Shown one piece after another: positions 47,880-60,600 of a stretch of 64,000 nucleotides of DNA. The DNA lies in contig SNVD02009732.1 of NCBI GenBank assembly GCA_013180625.2, positions 336,615 to 400,614 on the forward strand. The letters run 5' to 3'. Source of the DNA: Boswellia sacra. Lineage: Eukaryota > Streptophyta > Magnoliopsida > Sapindales > Burseraceae. The first letter of the stretch is position 1, and every line of letters begins with the position of its first letter. Both the position numbers and the translations under genes were made by a program. The notes under the pieces were generated by a model. That model saw only the letters and a list, made by a program, of their open reading frames with translations. It searched no databases and was not told the DNA's origin.

Positions 47880-50800
47880 GTGCGTATATCCGTTTTGTTT
47901 CAACAATAGATATGACTGTTATATTGATCAAAATATTTTCTAAGTAGGGAAACTTCAAATCAGTGTATATGATCCTTTATTCTTGTCAATATATAGATAC
48001 ATGAGATAGAGAGAGAGAGAGGTGACTGATTAATTATGTTTTTGAGATTGGTTTAAGTATTAACTATATTTTTTTGTTATTTTTATTAACACAGTTTAAT
48101 TAAAATATCTAATTTAAAGAAAAATTGGTTAATAATTGGCAAGAATAGATTTAAATGAAATATAATTAATTAGAAAGTAAATATAAATTCTTAATCAAAA
48201 TATAATCAATATTAAAGTTATAGTTATTTATAATTTTACTTTAAGATTATAAAATATTAATTTTTAAAGAATTGTAACAAATATAGTATTAACTCTTTAA
48301 ATTAAAGAGAAATTTGATTTAATTTTATTAAATATTTAATTTTAAGGGATTGTAACAAATATAATATTAACTATTTAAATGAAAAAGAATTTTTGTTTAA
48401 TTTTATTAAATATTTATTTCTTAAAGGTTTGTAAAAAATATAATATTAATTATATAAATAAAAAAGAATTTTGGTTTCATTTTATTAACTATTTAATTTG
48501 TAAATGATTGTAATAAATATGATATCAACATTTTACATTTTAATAAGGGTAAAAAAGTCACATTAAACATAAAATATTCCCTTACCACTTTTTTTAAGGG
48601 ATATTTAAAATAGCAAACAAACATCCTATTAAGTAGTGTAAATTAAGTCCTAAAAAGTGTTTAGATTTAAAAAGTGTTAAGTGATTGAAACAAACACCAC
48701 ATTAATATTTTACTAAAACTTAAACGCAAAAACTTTACTAAAGGGCACATAGCACGTACCTCCCCCAAGTTTTAAAGAAATAACTATGCCCCCCTCGACA
48801 TTTAGATTCCTATGATCACCCTAGAATATAAAAAGAATGTATAGTTATAAGAGAAATTTATAAAAATGTCTCAAGTTTAAGTGTGGATTGTAAAAATAAT
48901 CTTGTCATTGAAAATTTGTATATCATGACCCTTACCAAGTGTCAGACACAATTTGTATGATTTTATTTTAGGGAATTTTTGCAAATTTCCGTAGATTGCA
49001 TACCAGTTTACTATTTTATCTTGCTTCAAAGGATATTATGACAATCCGCTAATTTTATCATTGCAATAACATTGATTACTGAGTAAAGACTTGGTATAGT
49101 CCATAGAAATTGGACTTTACTTGGTCGGATATTATCAGGGGACCGTACTCAAATAATGTCATGAAATCATACACACATGCATAAATAAAGCGATTTAACG
49201 TATCAAAATATTACTGCAGAAAGAGTCAAATCGCCATGTTTTCACTCCTGTAATTTGGGGGAATTCCCTATATTTAGGCTTCAATCGGTTGCAAGAACTA
49301 TTGAATAGACATATTAGCTACTTTGGGTTCTCATCCGTTGCTGCCTTTATGCTTGTTCTTTTGCCAAAGCCAATGTAGTGTCGCTTACTCAAGCCGGCAT
49401 TATCACATGCATATGTTATCCCCAAATGCATTCATTTCTTGCCGTGCAATGATTGTCTATCCCCCCAACCCAACAACATCATATATAGTATTATTGTCTC
49501 TTCAATTTTATAATTTTCCAATTAAGCTTTTATAATTTTTAATATTTAGTTTTGGTGACAACCCATCCCCCTGTAGGTCATAGTGGCTCCATCTCCCATT
49601 AAATAGAAAGAGATCTTGATCTTCTTGTGCTTGTGAGATGACTGTATAATATCTTGTTAGCAGAGTAGATCAGGTTCTTTTTTATTTTATTTTATTTTAT
49701 TATATGGGTATTTATTTATTTTCACAAGAAAGTCAGAGAAAGAGTTTAAATGGACAAGTGAAAAGATGCTGTGTATATCTTGTGGGAGGTGTTGTCTTGT
49801 GATTTAGCTTGGAATCGCTTGATCCATGATATGACTTGTATGACATTATCTTTGTGTCTGCTGCTGCATCCGCTATTAGCTTTTCTTGATCATTGTTATT
49901 ATTGTTTAATATATATTATTTAATTTGACAAAAAATCTTGTGTTTTGAGTCATTTTTTTCCCATCATTAAGCATCATACTATCCTCCCGTTTCTAAATTA
50001 TTTAAAACTAAAATTATTAAATAATATATATGATATGACTATTCAACCTTATACTCATGACATAACTTTCCGTTTGACATCCAAGCAAAAAACAAACAAA
50101 AGCATTACAAAGCCAAATGGGCAACTAATAGTATCAAAATTCAATTGATTGACAATGTTTTGAACCAAGTCAATTTTGGTTCATTAAGTTAACCAGCAAC
50201 TTTGCCAACCCAATTTCACATCATAGGCTGAATAATTCTGAAGCCTGCACCTGTGCATAGCACCAAGCAGAAAAGTCCAAGTGTTCATATCACATCACCA
50301 TTTCCAGTGAACCCCATTTCACCACACCAAGCAATTACACACAGATCAGCATACCATTCAACTTGTTTGCCAATGAGGATGACTCACTGTCTCTAGTGGG
50401 TCATGACTCGATAAATCTCCTTTGTCTAGATGGTCTCAACTTTCAACCACTCATTTTCTTTCCCTTTCAATCAACTAAATATAATATCTTCCACAACTTT
50501 TGTGCAAGATAAACCACATTTGTTAGGGATAATTAAGCTCTATCTTTTTCTCTGTTTTAAGAATATCTCATTCTCTAAAATATTGTTGAACTAATAATAA
50601 CATTAAAATAATTTAAGTTAAATATGAATAATATCAACCTAAAATAATTCAATGATTATTGTTATCAATTTGATAATATATAGTACGGGATGATCTTATT
50701 TTGAATAACAAATTAGATCTATCTAAACCAATAATTTATAATTAAATGAACTACATCATTGTTAAATCTACCCTTACAAATTATTAAATTGAGGAATTGT

Positions 50801-51460
50801 CTAATGAGGATAAGAGCTCTTCCTAACAACCATAACAAATTCATTAAAAAAAAATGGACTCACAGGCAATCACTCATAATATCATTAGGTTTTTTTTTTT
50901 TTTTTTTTTTGCCTACATAACACATAATTTAATACTATAAACTATAAAAGTAAAGAATAAGATGCAAAATGTCTAGAAGCTATCTTGCTTACACTCCTTA
51001 TATATATAAATTTCAGAAGCAAAGTGCTTGTAACAACAATCTTAATCATACAATGTTAATTTCCTGTAATGGTTTAGTTTTGCAAGCACCTTTCTCCATC
51101 TCAAACTAGCTTGTTAATAACATGTAATTAAGTTGTTACAATCATAATTAACGGGTCGAGGCGAGTTCTAATTATAATTTAATTGGTGCTTGATTATTAT
51201 AATTCATTTAAGGTTGAAGCTTCTAAAATACAAAAAGCAATTCACAACTTAATATATATGCTATCATATATAGAAATAAAGTATTTTTGGTACAAGCAGA
51301 TTCAGAATCTATATTTATATGTATGCATCACCACTTACACATCTTTATCATTTACAAATATAGAGACCCTACAGGAATCTTGCAAAACTAGCTAGCAGTT
51401 TGTAGAAAATCCATAACAGAATCTAATTCCCAATAATTCTTCCAAATACTTGCAAGTGGA
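47880..51460. other. Long gene-less stretch
   Basis: AT-rich DNA with a GA microsatellite (48009-48022), TTTTA repeats (49680-49700) and a T run (about 50889-50911). Around 48560-48720 motifs such as GTGTTTAGATTTAAAAAGTG and AAACAAACACC resemble a sequence at 37,460-37,600 and may be a shared MITE family. No protein domain is recognised. Confidence 0.4.
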
Positions 51461-52645
51461 TTAAAGTGTATCATAGTATCCACCAAAAGTTATCTGAGCC
51501 CTGGAAATGGGAACCCCTCTTACTGCTGAAATCGCTTCATTCAACTTAGTTGCCTGCTGCACCACCTGCTTGATCCTCTGCATACACATTGGTTGAAGCT
51601 ATGAAATCCCTTTTGCATTTGTAACAAAAATTGCTCTTATTCAAGTTGATCTGATCACATAATTCAATAAGATTTCTATCAAGAATGAAATTAATTGTGC
51701 CCCCATTTTGTGATTATCATGCAATCAAATTTATGATCTAAGAATTCTAATAATATGTTCAATTAGAAGCAAAAATTGTTAATTGATCTAAGACATTTAT
51801 TTTTCTAAGTAAACTAGATCAAAATTTCCAGGAACATTAATAAGGACAAATATGCAAACCTTGTCATCAGTGTAAATCTGGAACCGAAGCTTCTGGTTCT
51901 GTTGCTTAGATTTGTGTTGGCTTCCAAAGACGATGATACAAATGGTAGCAGCAGCAACACCAAAGGAGCAAATAGCTCCAATCCCAGTTAAGCTCCATTT
52001 CCAGATATTCAAGCCACCACTGTTCTCCTCCCAAGTGACTTTTTCTGATCCATTATCATCACAATCCATGTTGTCTTTCTGGTCCACTTCTATCTGTACC
52101 TTCTTTTTCCTTGGAGAGCAACAATTCTTGCCTTCCAGGGTCTTGTTGTCCTCAAAGTTAAACGTGCCTGCATCAACCTGAGGAATGATGTTCCTGGAAG
52201 TTGGGGACCTGGGTGTGTCCATTTTCATGTCGACAAATTCATTTTCCTTCATTTTCTTGAAGAAAACTTGTGAGACTGAGTCTTGATCAGCTTCAGTGAA
52301 TCCCATATCAGGAACCTTGCTGATCTTCTCAGTGATTGCAGATGGAACAAAGGCAACATCAACGGGTCTCCTGATGATTTCCTTTGACTTTTCATCACCA
52401 TCCGGGACCTTCCCAATTGTTGGCTCCAGCTGAAAAGCAACTGGAACAAGCTGCTTAGGCACCTTCCCGGAATTTGTTCCTGCTGATGGTTCAATGACTT
52501 TGTGAGAGTTGGGTGAGAAGTAATTCATGTCAAAAACACTTTTTCGATTTGAACTACGCTTGCCTGAGATGATCTTCTTCTCAGGATCTTCATGGAAATC
52601 CAGGAAGCCATGATCAGGAAGGAACTCCCACTCTTCAAGATCCAT
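51461..52645 (-). CDS. DUF6821-type plant membrane protein, two exons, 300 aa
   Basis: Exons on the minus strand: 52645-51860 (262 codons) and 51577-51461 (38 codons plus stop), with donor GACAAG|GTTTGC and acceptor TATGCAG|AGG in phase 0. The N-terminus MDLEEWEFLPDHGFLDFHED is highly typical of a plant family annotated as DUF6821. The middle is hydrophilic and Lys/Ser-rich with a bipartite basic patch (SPRKKKVQIE). One hydrophobic segment (GIGAICSFGVAAATICIIVF, around residues 220-242) predicts a C-terminal membrane anchor. The last exon encodes RIKQVVQQATKLNEAISAV and ends in ITFGGYYDTL. The role is unknown. TTGACAG eight bases before the start suggests a 5' UTR intron. Confidence 0.88.
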
Positions 52646-55600
52646 AATTTCCTGTCAAGATTATTGGTCTGTACCCTGGAAATGAATCTAATTAGACAAG
52701 CTTGAAACAGGAATTTTTGGAAAGTAGGATCTTTGAACTTGTTTTGTTGTTGACTGTTGAATTATTGGATCAAAGATGGTGTGCTTATTGTGGAGTTTTT
52801 TGTAGAAATTTCACTAACGAGAGCTAGCAAGGCCACCACCATGGTGTCCTCTTGCTCTTTCAATGGAGAATTGAACCCATTAGCTAGGGAATTATGAAGT
52901 CTGAGAGCTTATCCCTTTCTAAAAGAAGACACTGGGGGTGTGGTCCAATCAGACCCCACCAGGTTATCTTAGATATTTCTTTTATTTCTTTACTCAATTA
53001 TTTAATCCAACTTTGATTACTTTAACATCACTTTGGATAAATCTGAACTACTAGTATATGTTCAACATGCTGTAAGAATACTTCTCTCGCTCTCTCTTTT
53101 GATGTTTTGTGATCATTTAGGGAGAGAGGGAGAGACTACTTTTTTAACGGGGACATTGTGTCTTAACAGAACATAACATCACCCCTCCCTTAGATTTACT
53201 ATTTATTTTCAATAATAATATAAGATTTATAATTTTTATATTACTCAAATTCTATGACGTGGTGCGATAACTACGTGATAAAATATATACATAATATTTT
53301 TCTATTTTTTCTCTTTCAGTAAATTTTTATCTATTTTTATCTGTGAACTGTCATATCAGAATATAAAATTTAAGTTGTACAAAAGTTATAAGTCTAACAG
53401 TACTCATTTATTATTATAAAAAAATTAAAAAAAACTTCAAATTAGGGACTTCTTTATTAAATGATCATATTCTTAAAAATTTATATATTATAATTCTATC
53501 CAATATCTGAGCGTGTTCGACAGATATGTCAAATAATATTTGACAGTGTAACGATGTTCGATACTCAACAGAGCGTTATTAACATAAAATTTTTTGTGAT
53601 AGAGTTATTGTCGTAACTCACACTTAAATTTTGGATAGTTTTTTTATTTTTCCTATTATTAACATCTGAAAAAAAAACTCATAATAAAAAATATGAAAAT
53701 TGATAATTATTAATACCACAAGTTTGTAATATATAAATTTGCACTAACAACCCATATTGTTGATGATACAGAATATCAAAGAACCTTAAATCAATAAATA
53801 TTGATATCAATTTAACACTGAAATTTATTGAGAGTGTTATAAAAAGAGTATTTTTTAGTAATTTTATTTTTTATTGGGGGGTGGAGATTCTTTTATTGGT
53901 CTTATTTCTCATGTGATGGGAAAGAGAAAAGAGTGTATAGGTTGCTTGTAACAGTTGGGTAAGAAAGAAAGAAAATGACTTGGTAGGTTCTTGAAGAAGA
54001 AGAAAAAAAAAATTCAAGAAAACAAATATTTAATGAAAGTGAAAGGCCCTACCCACAACTGTCTATGGGCTGGTATCTTTGTTGACTTTTTCTAACGTTG
54101 AATGCTAGATGAATGTCCTTCCTTTTCTTGAAAAATTACCTCAATATCCTTTTGTGAAATAACTTATATGCCCTTAAGTTTTCGATTTCCTTGCAAGTGA
54201 GTAAATGGCTCGATTAGATTTTGTGTTGCATCTAATCACGGTCTTAATTGTAAGTTTATTATACGTGAAGGTAAGTACCCCTCAACGATTACGATTAACC
54301 GTTGAAGATCTTAATCACTCATTTTCTGCTGTAATGTTGATTGAATGACGTACATTCATTCAATAATATTATCAAATCAACAATAAAGTAGATTAATTGA
54401 ATCCATATTGACTTTTTCTTTTTGTTAATTTCTACACAAATCAAACCTTATCTACGTGATTAATAGATTTAATTATATTGTGTTGATTAAATATATATAT
54501 ATAAAATGGTGAATCAAGTTCAAAACAAAAGCTTCGAACATGCTCCATATTTCAATCTAAGATGTAACCTATAAGCCTTGCTTTGCTTTGCATGATTGAA
54601 TTTATAAAATAATAATTTGATTATTATTTGAAGAACAACCAAGACTTTGGCTTCCGTGGGAAGCGTTTGGCACTTTGCGCATTTGTGATTTGCTTGACTT
54701 ACAAGTTAGAACCGAAGAAGAACAAATTTCCTTTTTCTGCTTTAAAAATAAGTTGTGCTGTCCAAGTACTTTTCTCCAAGACAATTCACACGCAAACATG
54801 TTTTAGTGCTCAAAATAATTTACATATGGCATCTGCGAACTCTGATATGGACACGAAAGTGAACGTTGAAGGTGATTTAAAGTGATTTTGTGGGATCTCT
54901 AAAGCACTTTAACCCTTTTTCTTCTTAAATAAAGTAAAAAAAAAGGGATTTCGTTAAAATGATTCAATCAATTCCTTTGCCTATTGAATAGGCATGACAA
55001 AGTTTAGGAGAAATACTTCAAAATTTCTTTTAGTTAAAAATATTTGACAATTTAATTCATTTTTCTTGAGATAAATTTTTATTGAATGATCTCATCTTTA
55101 CACTAGATGAGTTGATGGTAGAAAGAAGGTACAAATTGGATTTAAGTAAATTAGTGTTTATTTGAGTTTTTTGAGTTTTTGTTTTAAAAATTTTTAAAGA
55201 TTGTGTAGTTGGTTTTAAATTTTTTTAAATTTTAAAAATAATATGTGATTGATATTGATTTAAATACGTTGAAAAATATATATTTTCATAAAATTATTTT
55301 TTAAAAATGAAAACAAACATATCATTATTCCAAAAATTCTTTTAGTAGGTCAAATGAACTTAAAGGAAAAGCCAAAATTTGGAAGAAAAATGTAGATTCA
55401 AATTAGAGCAATAGCCATACTATGATATTGTTCGTACCGGTGGAAATTATGAAAATATACATAAATACATACATATATATATTGGAGTTTTGGTTGATTG
55501 CATTGACCTTTTGAAACTCTCAAATTGAAAAATGTTTATAGTGTATTATGTACCAAACACCAATCATCAATATTTTGATACCGGTATATCTAACAAATCA

Positions 55601-56300
55601 ATTTTGCCGTGTCTCTATTTTATTTTAAATTTTAAAATCATTTTAATCGTATTTTTATTTATATTTTAACATCTAGAGAATAATATGGTTTTTAATTGTT
55701 AAGTTAGTTGACAAAAAATTCCACGAGTCTATCTATAATTGGACCAAACGTATCACATAGAAATATGATATTAGGATCTTTTAACAAAAATAAATAAATA
55801 AAAAGACTTTTGATAATGCTTGTAATTCAATGGTTATATATAAAGTTAGTTCATTAACATATATTGTGGTATCAATTCATCACTTTTTAAACAAAGATAA
55901 ATAAAAAAAAAATTTAACTTGTTATTGTTATTATTATTTCTTTCAAAATTCATATCACTGTTTACTATATCCTACATATAAGAGTTACGTCCCTTTGAGA
56001 AGAGTTTTAATGGGAATCATAAAATTTATAAAGTTGACTAAAAGTAGAATTTTACAAGTTTTAATCAACTGTGAAAGAGAAATCTATTATGGAGAGTCGC
56101 TATTGACACATAAAAGGCAACTAAACGTTTTATTTCTGACCCTTAGAGAAAAATTAGGCAAAAATGAAGTTTGATATTCTAGAAATGGTGAGTCACTATT
56201 GAATTGGAACCAAACAGAAACAGGCTAAGAACAAAGTGGTCCTAATGCACAATAATAGAGAAGCAGCGCAACATCAATCAGAAGCCTAACGGGACTGGCT
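52646..56300. other. Promoter region of the DUF6821 gene and gene-less spacer
   Basis: The first 250 bp are probably the leader and promoter of the minus-strand gene. The rest is AT-rich with no recognised gene; a plus frame at 54628-54885 has no family features. Confidence 0.4.
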
Positions 56301-56302
56301 AC

Positions 56303-56430
56303 GGTGCAGCTGCTGTATCATACAGCAGCTGCTTTTTGTGGTAAAAACTTATGCAAAAGTTGTAAACACAACTTTTACCCCCAAGCAAAAATTGAAAAAG
56401 CAGCTGATGTACCCATACATCAGCTGCACC
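56303..56430. mobile_element. 128-bp MITE made of three back-to-back hairpins
   Basis: Ends GGTGCAGCTG and CAGCTGCACC are perfect inverted repeats. Inside are three perfect palindromes: GCAGCTGCTGTA with loop TCA (56306-56332), AAAAGTTGT with loop AAAC (56355-56376), and GCAGCTGATGTA with loop CCCA (56400-56427). CTA occurs on both flanks, a possible 3-bp target duplication. The fold is far too regular for chance. No coding capacity. Confidence 0.8.
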
Positions 56431-57320
56431 CTAGCTTCCTCCGAAGCGTAACCCATGATTGGCAGCTTGTGCTATTCCATTACCAAATCAAATGGTTCCA
56501 ATTTTTGTACATCGGTGAGGCATGTAGTACAAGTACGACAACAAGAATGTTATAACATGGATTGGATCCCACAAATAGTTGTTTTATTGGCACAACGATG
56601 ATGGGCCTGGCCTTCTTTCCCATTTTCGAAGCAGGTCATACTACAAGCAGCCCAATCTTCTATGCTTAGGCCCATGTTGCAACCCCGTTACCTTGGCTCA
56701 TCAAGCCTGGCACAGGCACCTGTCCAACCGAGTGTAAGCATCTAGAAATATTTGGTGGACCCTCTAGAATTGTACAATTGCTATTATATCGTAAAGGTTG
56801 AATTGAATTGGAAAATAACTTAAACACCCTCATTCTTTCCCTCTTGATCAAGAATTAAAAAATCAGCCTCTCCCTCATCTGCGTAATATCTCAGTGTGAT
56901 TGAATCCCTCATAACATCTATAGTCTGTCATTGAATCCCTTCACTTTGTATTTACATCATTTGACAAACTTTTTAAAATCAAACAATCATGACGGATGCC
57001 CAAATCCGATTGCCTCTAGTTAATTATATAATTTTTTAACGTCAAAATAAAGTGCATAAACTTTATAGAAAAAAAAAAAGAAAAAAAGAAAAATTTGTCA
57101 TTGCCTGCCTGACCTGCCGAGCTAAGACCCTAAGCTTGGCACAGCCAATGACGCAACACAAATCATAGAAAGAAAATTGTATCATGCCATTTCTGGTTTG
57201 CTCCGGTCCAGATTACACCATCGCCCACACGCATAAATGTAGAAGGTCACCATGTGAGTGTGTGTAAAGAGAGAGAGAGAGAGTAGGGGAGTAAGAGGGA
57301 GAGCACAAGGACTAAATAAG
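56431..57320. other. Intergenic, downstream of the APRL gene
   Basis: No gene recognised. It contains an A-rich tract (57070-57092) and a GA microsatellite (57268-57284). Confidence 0.4.
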
Positions 57321-57625
57321 ATTACATTGAACTGACGTATGAAGTAGTTCCTCTCCAGATGACAAAATAATATACACAAAAAGAGAGCTGTTCTCAAATT
57401 TACATGCCTATTTGCTTCCTTCCCAAAAAGGCCCAATTCAAACAAGGATAACAGCTTCAGCTATCATCACTATAGTAAAATATGACAAACTTTAGAGGAC
57501 AGAGAGAGTAAGAAAGAGAGAAGACCTGCCCCAGAGTATTGCATTTGTAGTCTGTAATACAGTATCTGAACAATAAGCTTCTTTCTAACCCTCCACTTGA
57601 TTCATGAGCTACAGTAACTTCCATC

Positions 57626-60600
57626 TTAGGATGATGACCTAGACGATGAAGATTCACCAAGAGAGACAGAAGCCAGAGAAGAAGCCCAAACCCGGGCATT
57701 CTTTGCACCTTCATGGAAGTTCCTGGTCTTGCAGAATCTAAGTTTCGTCCAAACCCTCCTCACATCAATCATGTGAAGGGCACGCCCAAATATTTGGCTT
57801 GTCTCTCCGAAAATTTCCAAGTTAAAGTGAGGGATATATGAGACCCAGAAAGCTTTGAGGCGAGACAAGATTTCTGGGAATATGGATATAAGCAACCTTA
57901 GACACAGGAAAAATACTGCAAATACCAAATAGGTTTCCCTTTGAAACATCTCCCTTGGAGAAAACCCCCTCCATGACTGCATAATCAGTTTGTCACTTCC
58001 AACCAAGCTGATAGTTTCGTCCTCAGCAAAATATTCTACTGGTTTAAGTCCTGAAACACAGATAGTGAGATAATTCCATATGCAGTATTGACAATGAACT
58101 GTTGTAATCCCATATATCGGACAAAATCATGGATAGGTGGAAGAAAATGAATGAAACAGCCATTGTGGAACACCCCCCAAAAAAAAAAAAAAAAAGACTC
58201 AGCCAAAGTCCAGGAGGTCAACTATTTTAAAAGTACATGTGGAGAAAAAGGCAGAGTGCTCAGAAAATGAAGCAGAAATTGACAATTAGATATCACAGAG
58301 AATATTGCCTGTGGTTGTCTCGTAGAATTGAATGAGGGAGTGGAGATCTTTTGGACCATCATATAGCAACCTTGACGTTTGATTCACCAGTAGAATTGAA
58401 GGGAGGCTATGAATCCCATATCTTGAAAATATACTGCAACAAAATATGGGGTATAAGCAGGCATAATAACTTATGAAGAAGAGTATCTAGATGAAATTTC
58501 AAAACGAGTTCGAAAAGGTCACATATAACTTCGGATTCAAAATCATGTTTCAGCAATATTTAAAAAAAAAAAATGCAGCAAAGTTGTCATCCATACTTGG
58601 ACAATAGAATGAATCAACACTCATGTCTTAATTAGGCTTAAAGTGAGTACTCATTTGATTAGAACAATGGGGCACATTTTGATCTGTAATATTGTTCCCA
58701 TAACAACATTTATAATGTAAGTCTTAATTGTTTTTATTATGGTATTGGATGGTAATACAAGTCTTAATTGTTATACGTGAAACTACATTTCACGTTATGA
58801 ATCACATTTAATTATGTTATAAATTATAACTCTAATTATTTTGTTATAATTCAATAATTATCCTCCAATAGATTCTTTGTTTAATTAATTCATGATTTTT
58901 AACGGATTTAATATTGTATATTATTAGCATGAAATTTAGTGGAAAGTTCTATCTAAACAATATTATCAATATTTTCATCTTATATAGATATAACTCATTT
59001 CATAATTGAATGTATGTTGGCAAAATTCTAAACCTTTTCGAAGGATAAATAGGATTGTCAAGGGCCATAACATAGAATTATCATTTCTTAATTTTGAAAT
59101 TTAATTAATATTTCTTATAAAAATTTGTTCATGTTCAAAGGGAAAAGAATTATGAAAACATATTTGTACATTTTAAGTGAAAGAACAACATTTACACTAT
59201 TTAATACACCCCACTAGCCAGCAAAATGAAATGAGACTTCTTTATGTTGTAAATCTTCACAAGTATGAAAGCAAAAATCTAATGATATTAATATTTTCAT
59301 TTTATTTATAATTATTCTTCCAATTAATTTCTATCTTTAATATGAATCACCCTCATTTTGAATAAATATTTGAGATATCTGGGTAAACATATGGAATCAT
59401 TATTTTAAGACTAATGATTTAATACTTCTTTGCCAAGTTGTTATACTATGTTGTATTATTTGTTTCTTTAATTCAGTGTTTTTATTTTAGATTTTCTCAT
59501 CTAGATTATAGAAGATAAAAGTCAAATCTCATATCTTGAAAATATACTGGACCAAAATATGGGACATGGAATAAGCAAAACACAGGACATGGGGACAAGC
59601 AAAACATGGGAAATGGGGATAAGCAGGCACAATAACTTAATGAGGAACAATCTGGATGAAATTTCGAAAGGATATCCAAAAGTTCATATATAACTTTGGA
59701 TTCAAGATGGTTTTGTTTTAAATTTTCTCATCTAAATTATAGTGGATAAAATTCGAATCCCATATCTTGAAAATATGCTGCACGAAGATATGGGACATGG
59801 AATAAGCAAAACATGAACAGTAGGATGAAATTTCAAAAGGATATCCAAAAGTTCATAGGTAACTTTGGATTCAACATGGTTTTCTCTTAGATTCTCATCT
59901 AAATGACAGAGGATAGAAATGAATCCCATATCTTGAAAATATACTGGAACACAACATGGGACATGGAGATAAGTAAGGATGATAAATGAAGAATGGTATC
60001 TGAATGAAATTTCAAAAGGATATCCAAAAGTCCATATGTAACTTTGGATTCAAGATCATGTTTCAGCAATATATAAAAATGCTGCAAAGGTCTGATCGAC
60101 AATTGACAGGCAAATCAGGTGTTAGCAACAACCATTTTATGTGTCATCAAAGCAACTTCTCTTTTTTATGAAATAAATGTATAGGACAGACAAATCAATG
60201 TATTGGGCATTAAAACATTCTTTCTCAAAGATGCTTCCCAACCGCTTTAATCATTATACTCCTACTTCATATATTGATCAAAGTCCAATAATACCTTCAG
60301 ACCAATCAGCCACCAATCTCACTTTTTAAGGCAAACAGAATATGTCATTACAACCATCAAAATATTTTGGACTAATAAGAAAGAACTCTTTCTGCCACCA
60401 AAATAAGCGGCCTAGATATACCCTTCTTGAGTCTCATCTTCCACAGTACACCCCAAATCATATAAAAATTGAACTAATCTAATCCCACAACAACGTCCAT
60501 ATCATTTAAAGCAGGTCAAGAAAATACCTTGGCAAGGCTGACGATTGTTCAATAGAAAAATGCTCAATTTGTGGAAACATGGAACTCAGGACTTCAAATT

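Noticed and set aside
56304..56555. 83-codon plus frame through the triple-hairpin element
   Set aside because: It crosses the palindromes and the MITE border, and no protein would be expected there.
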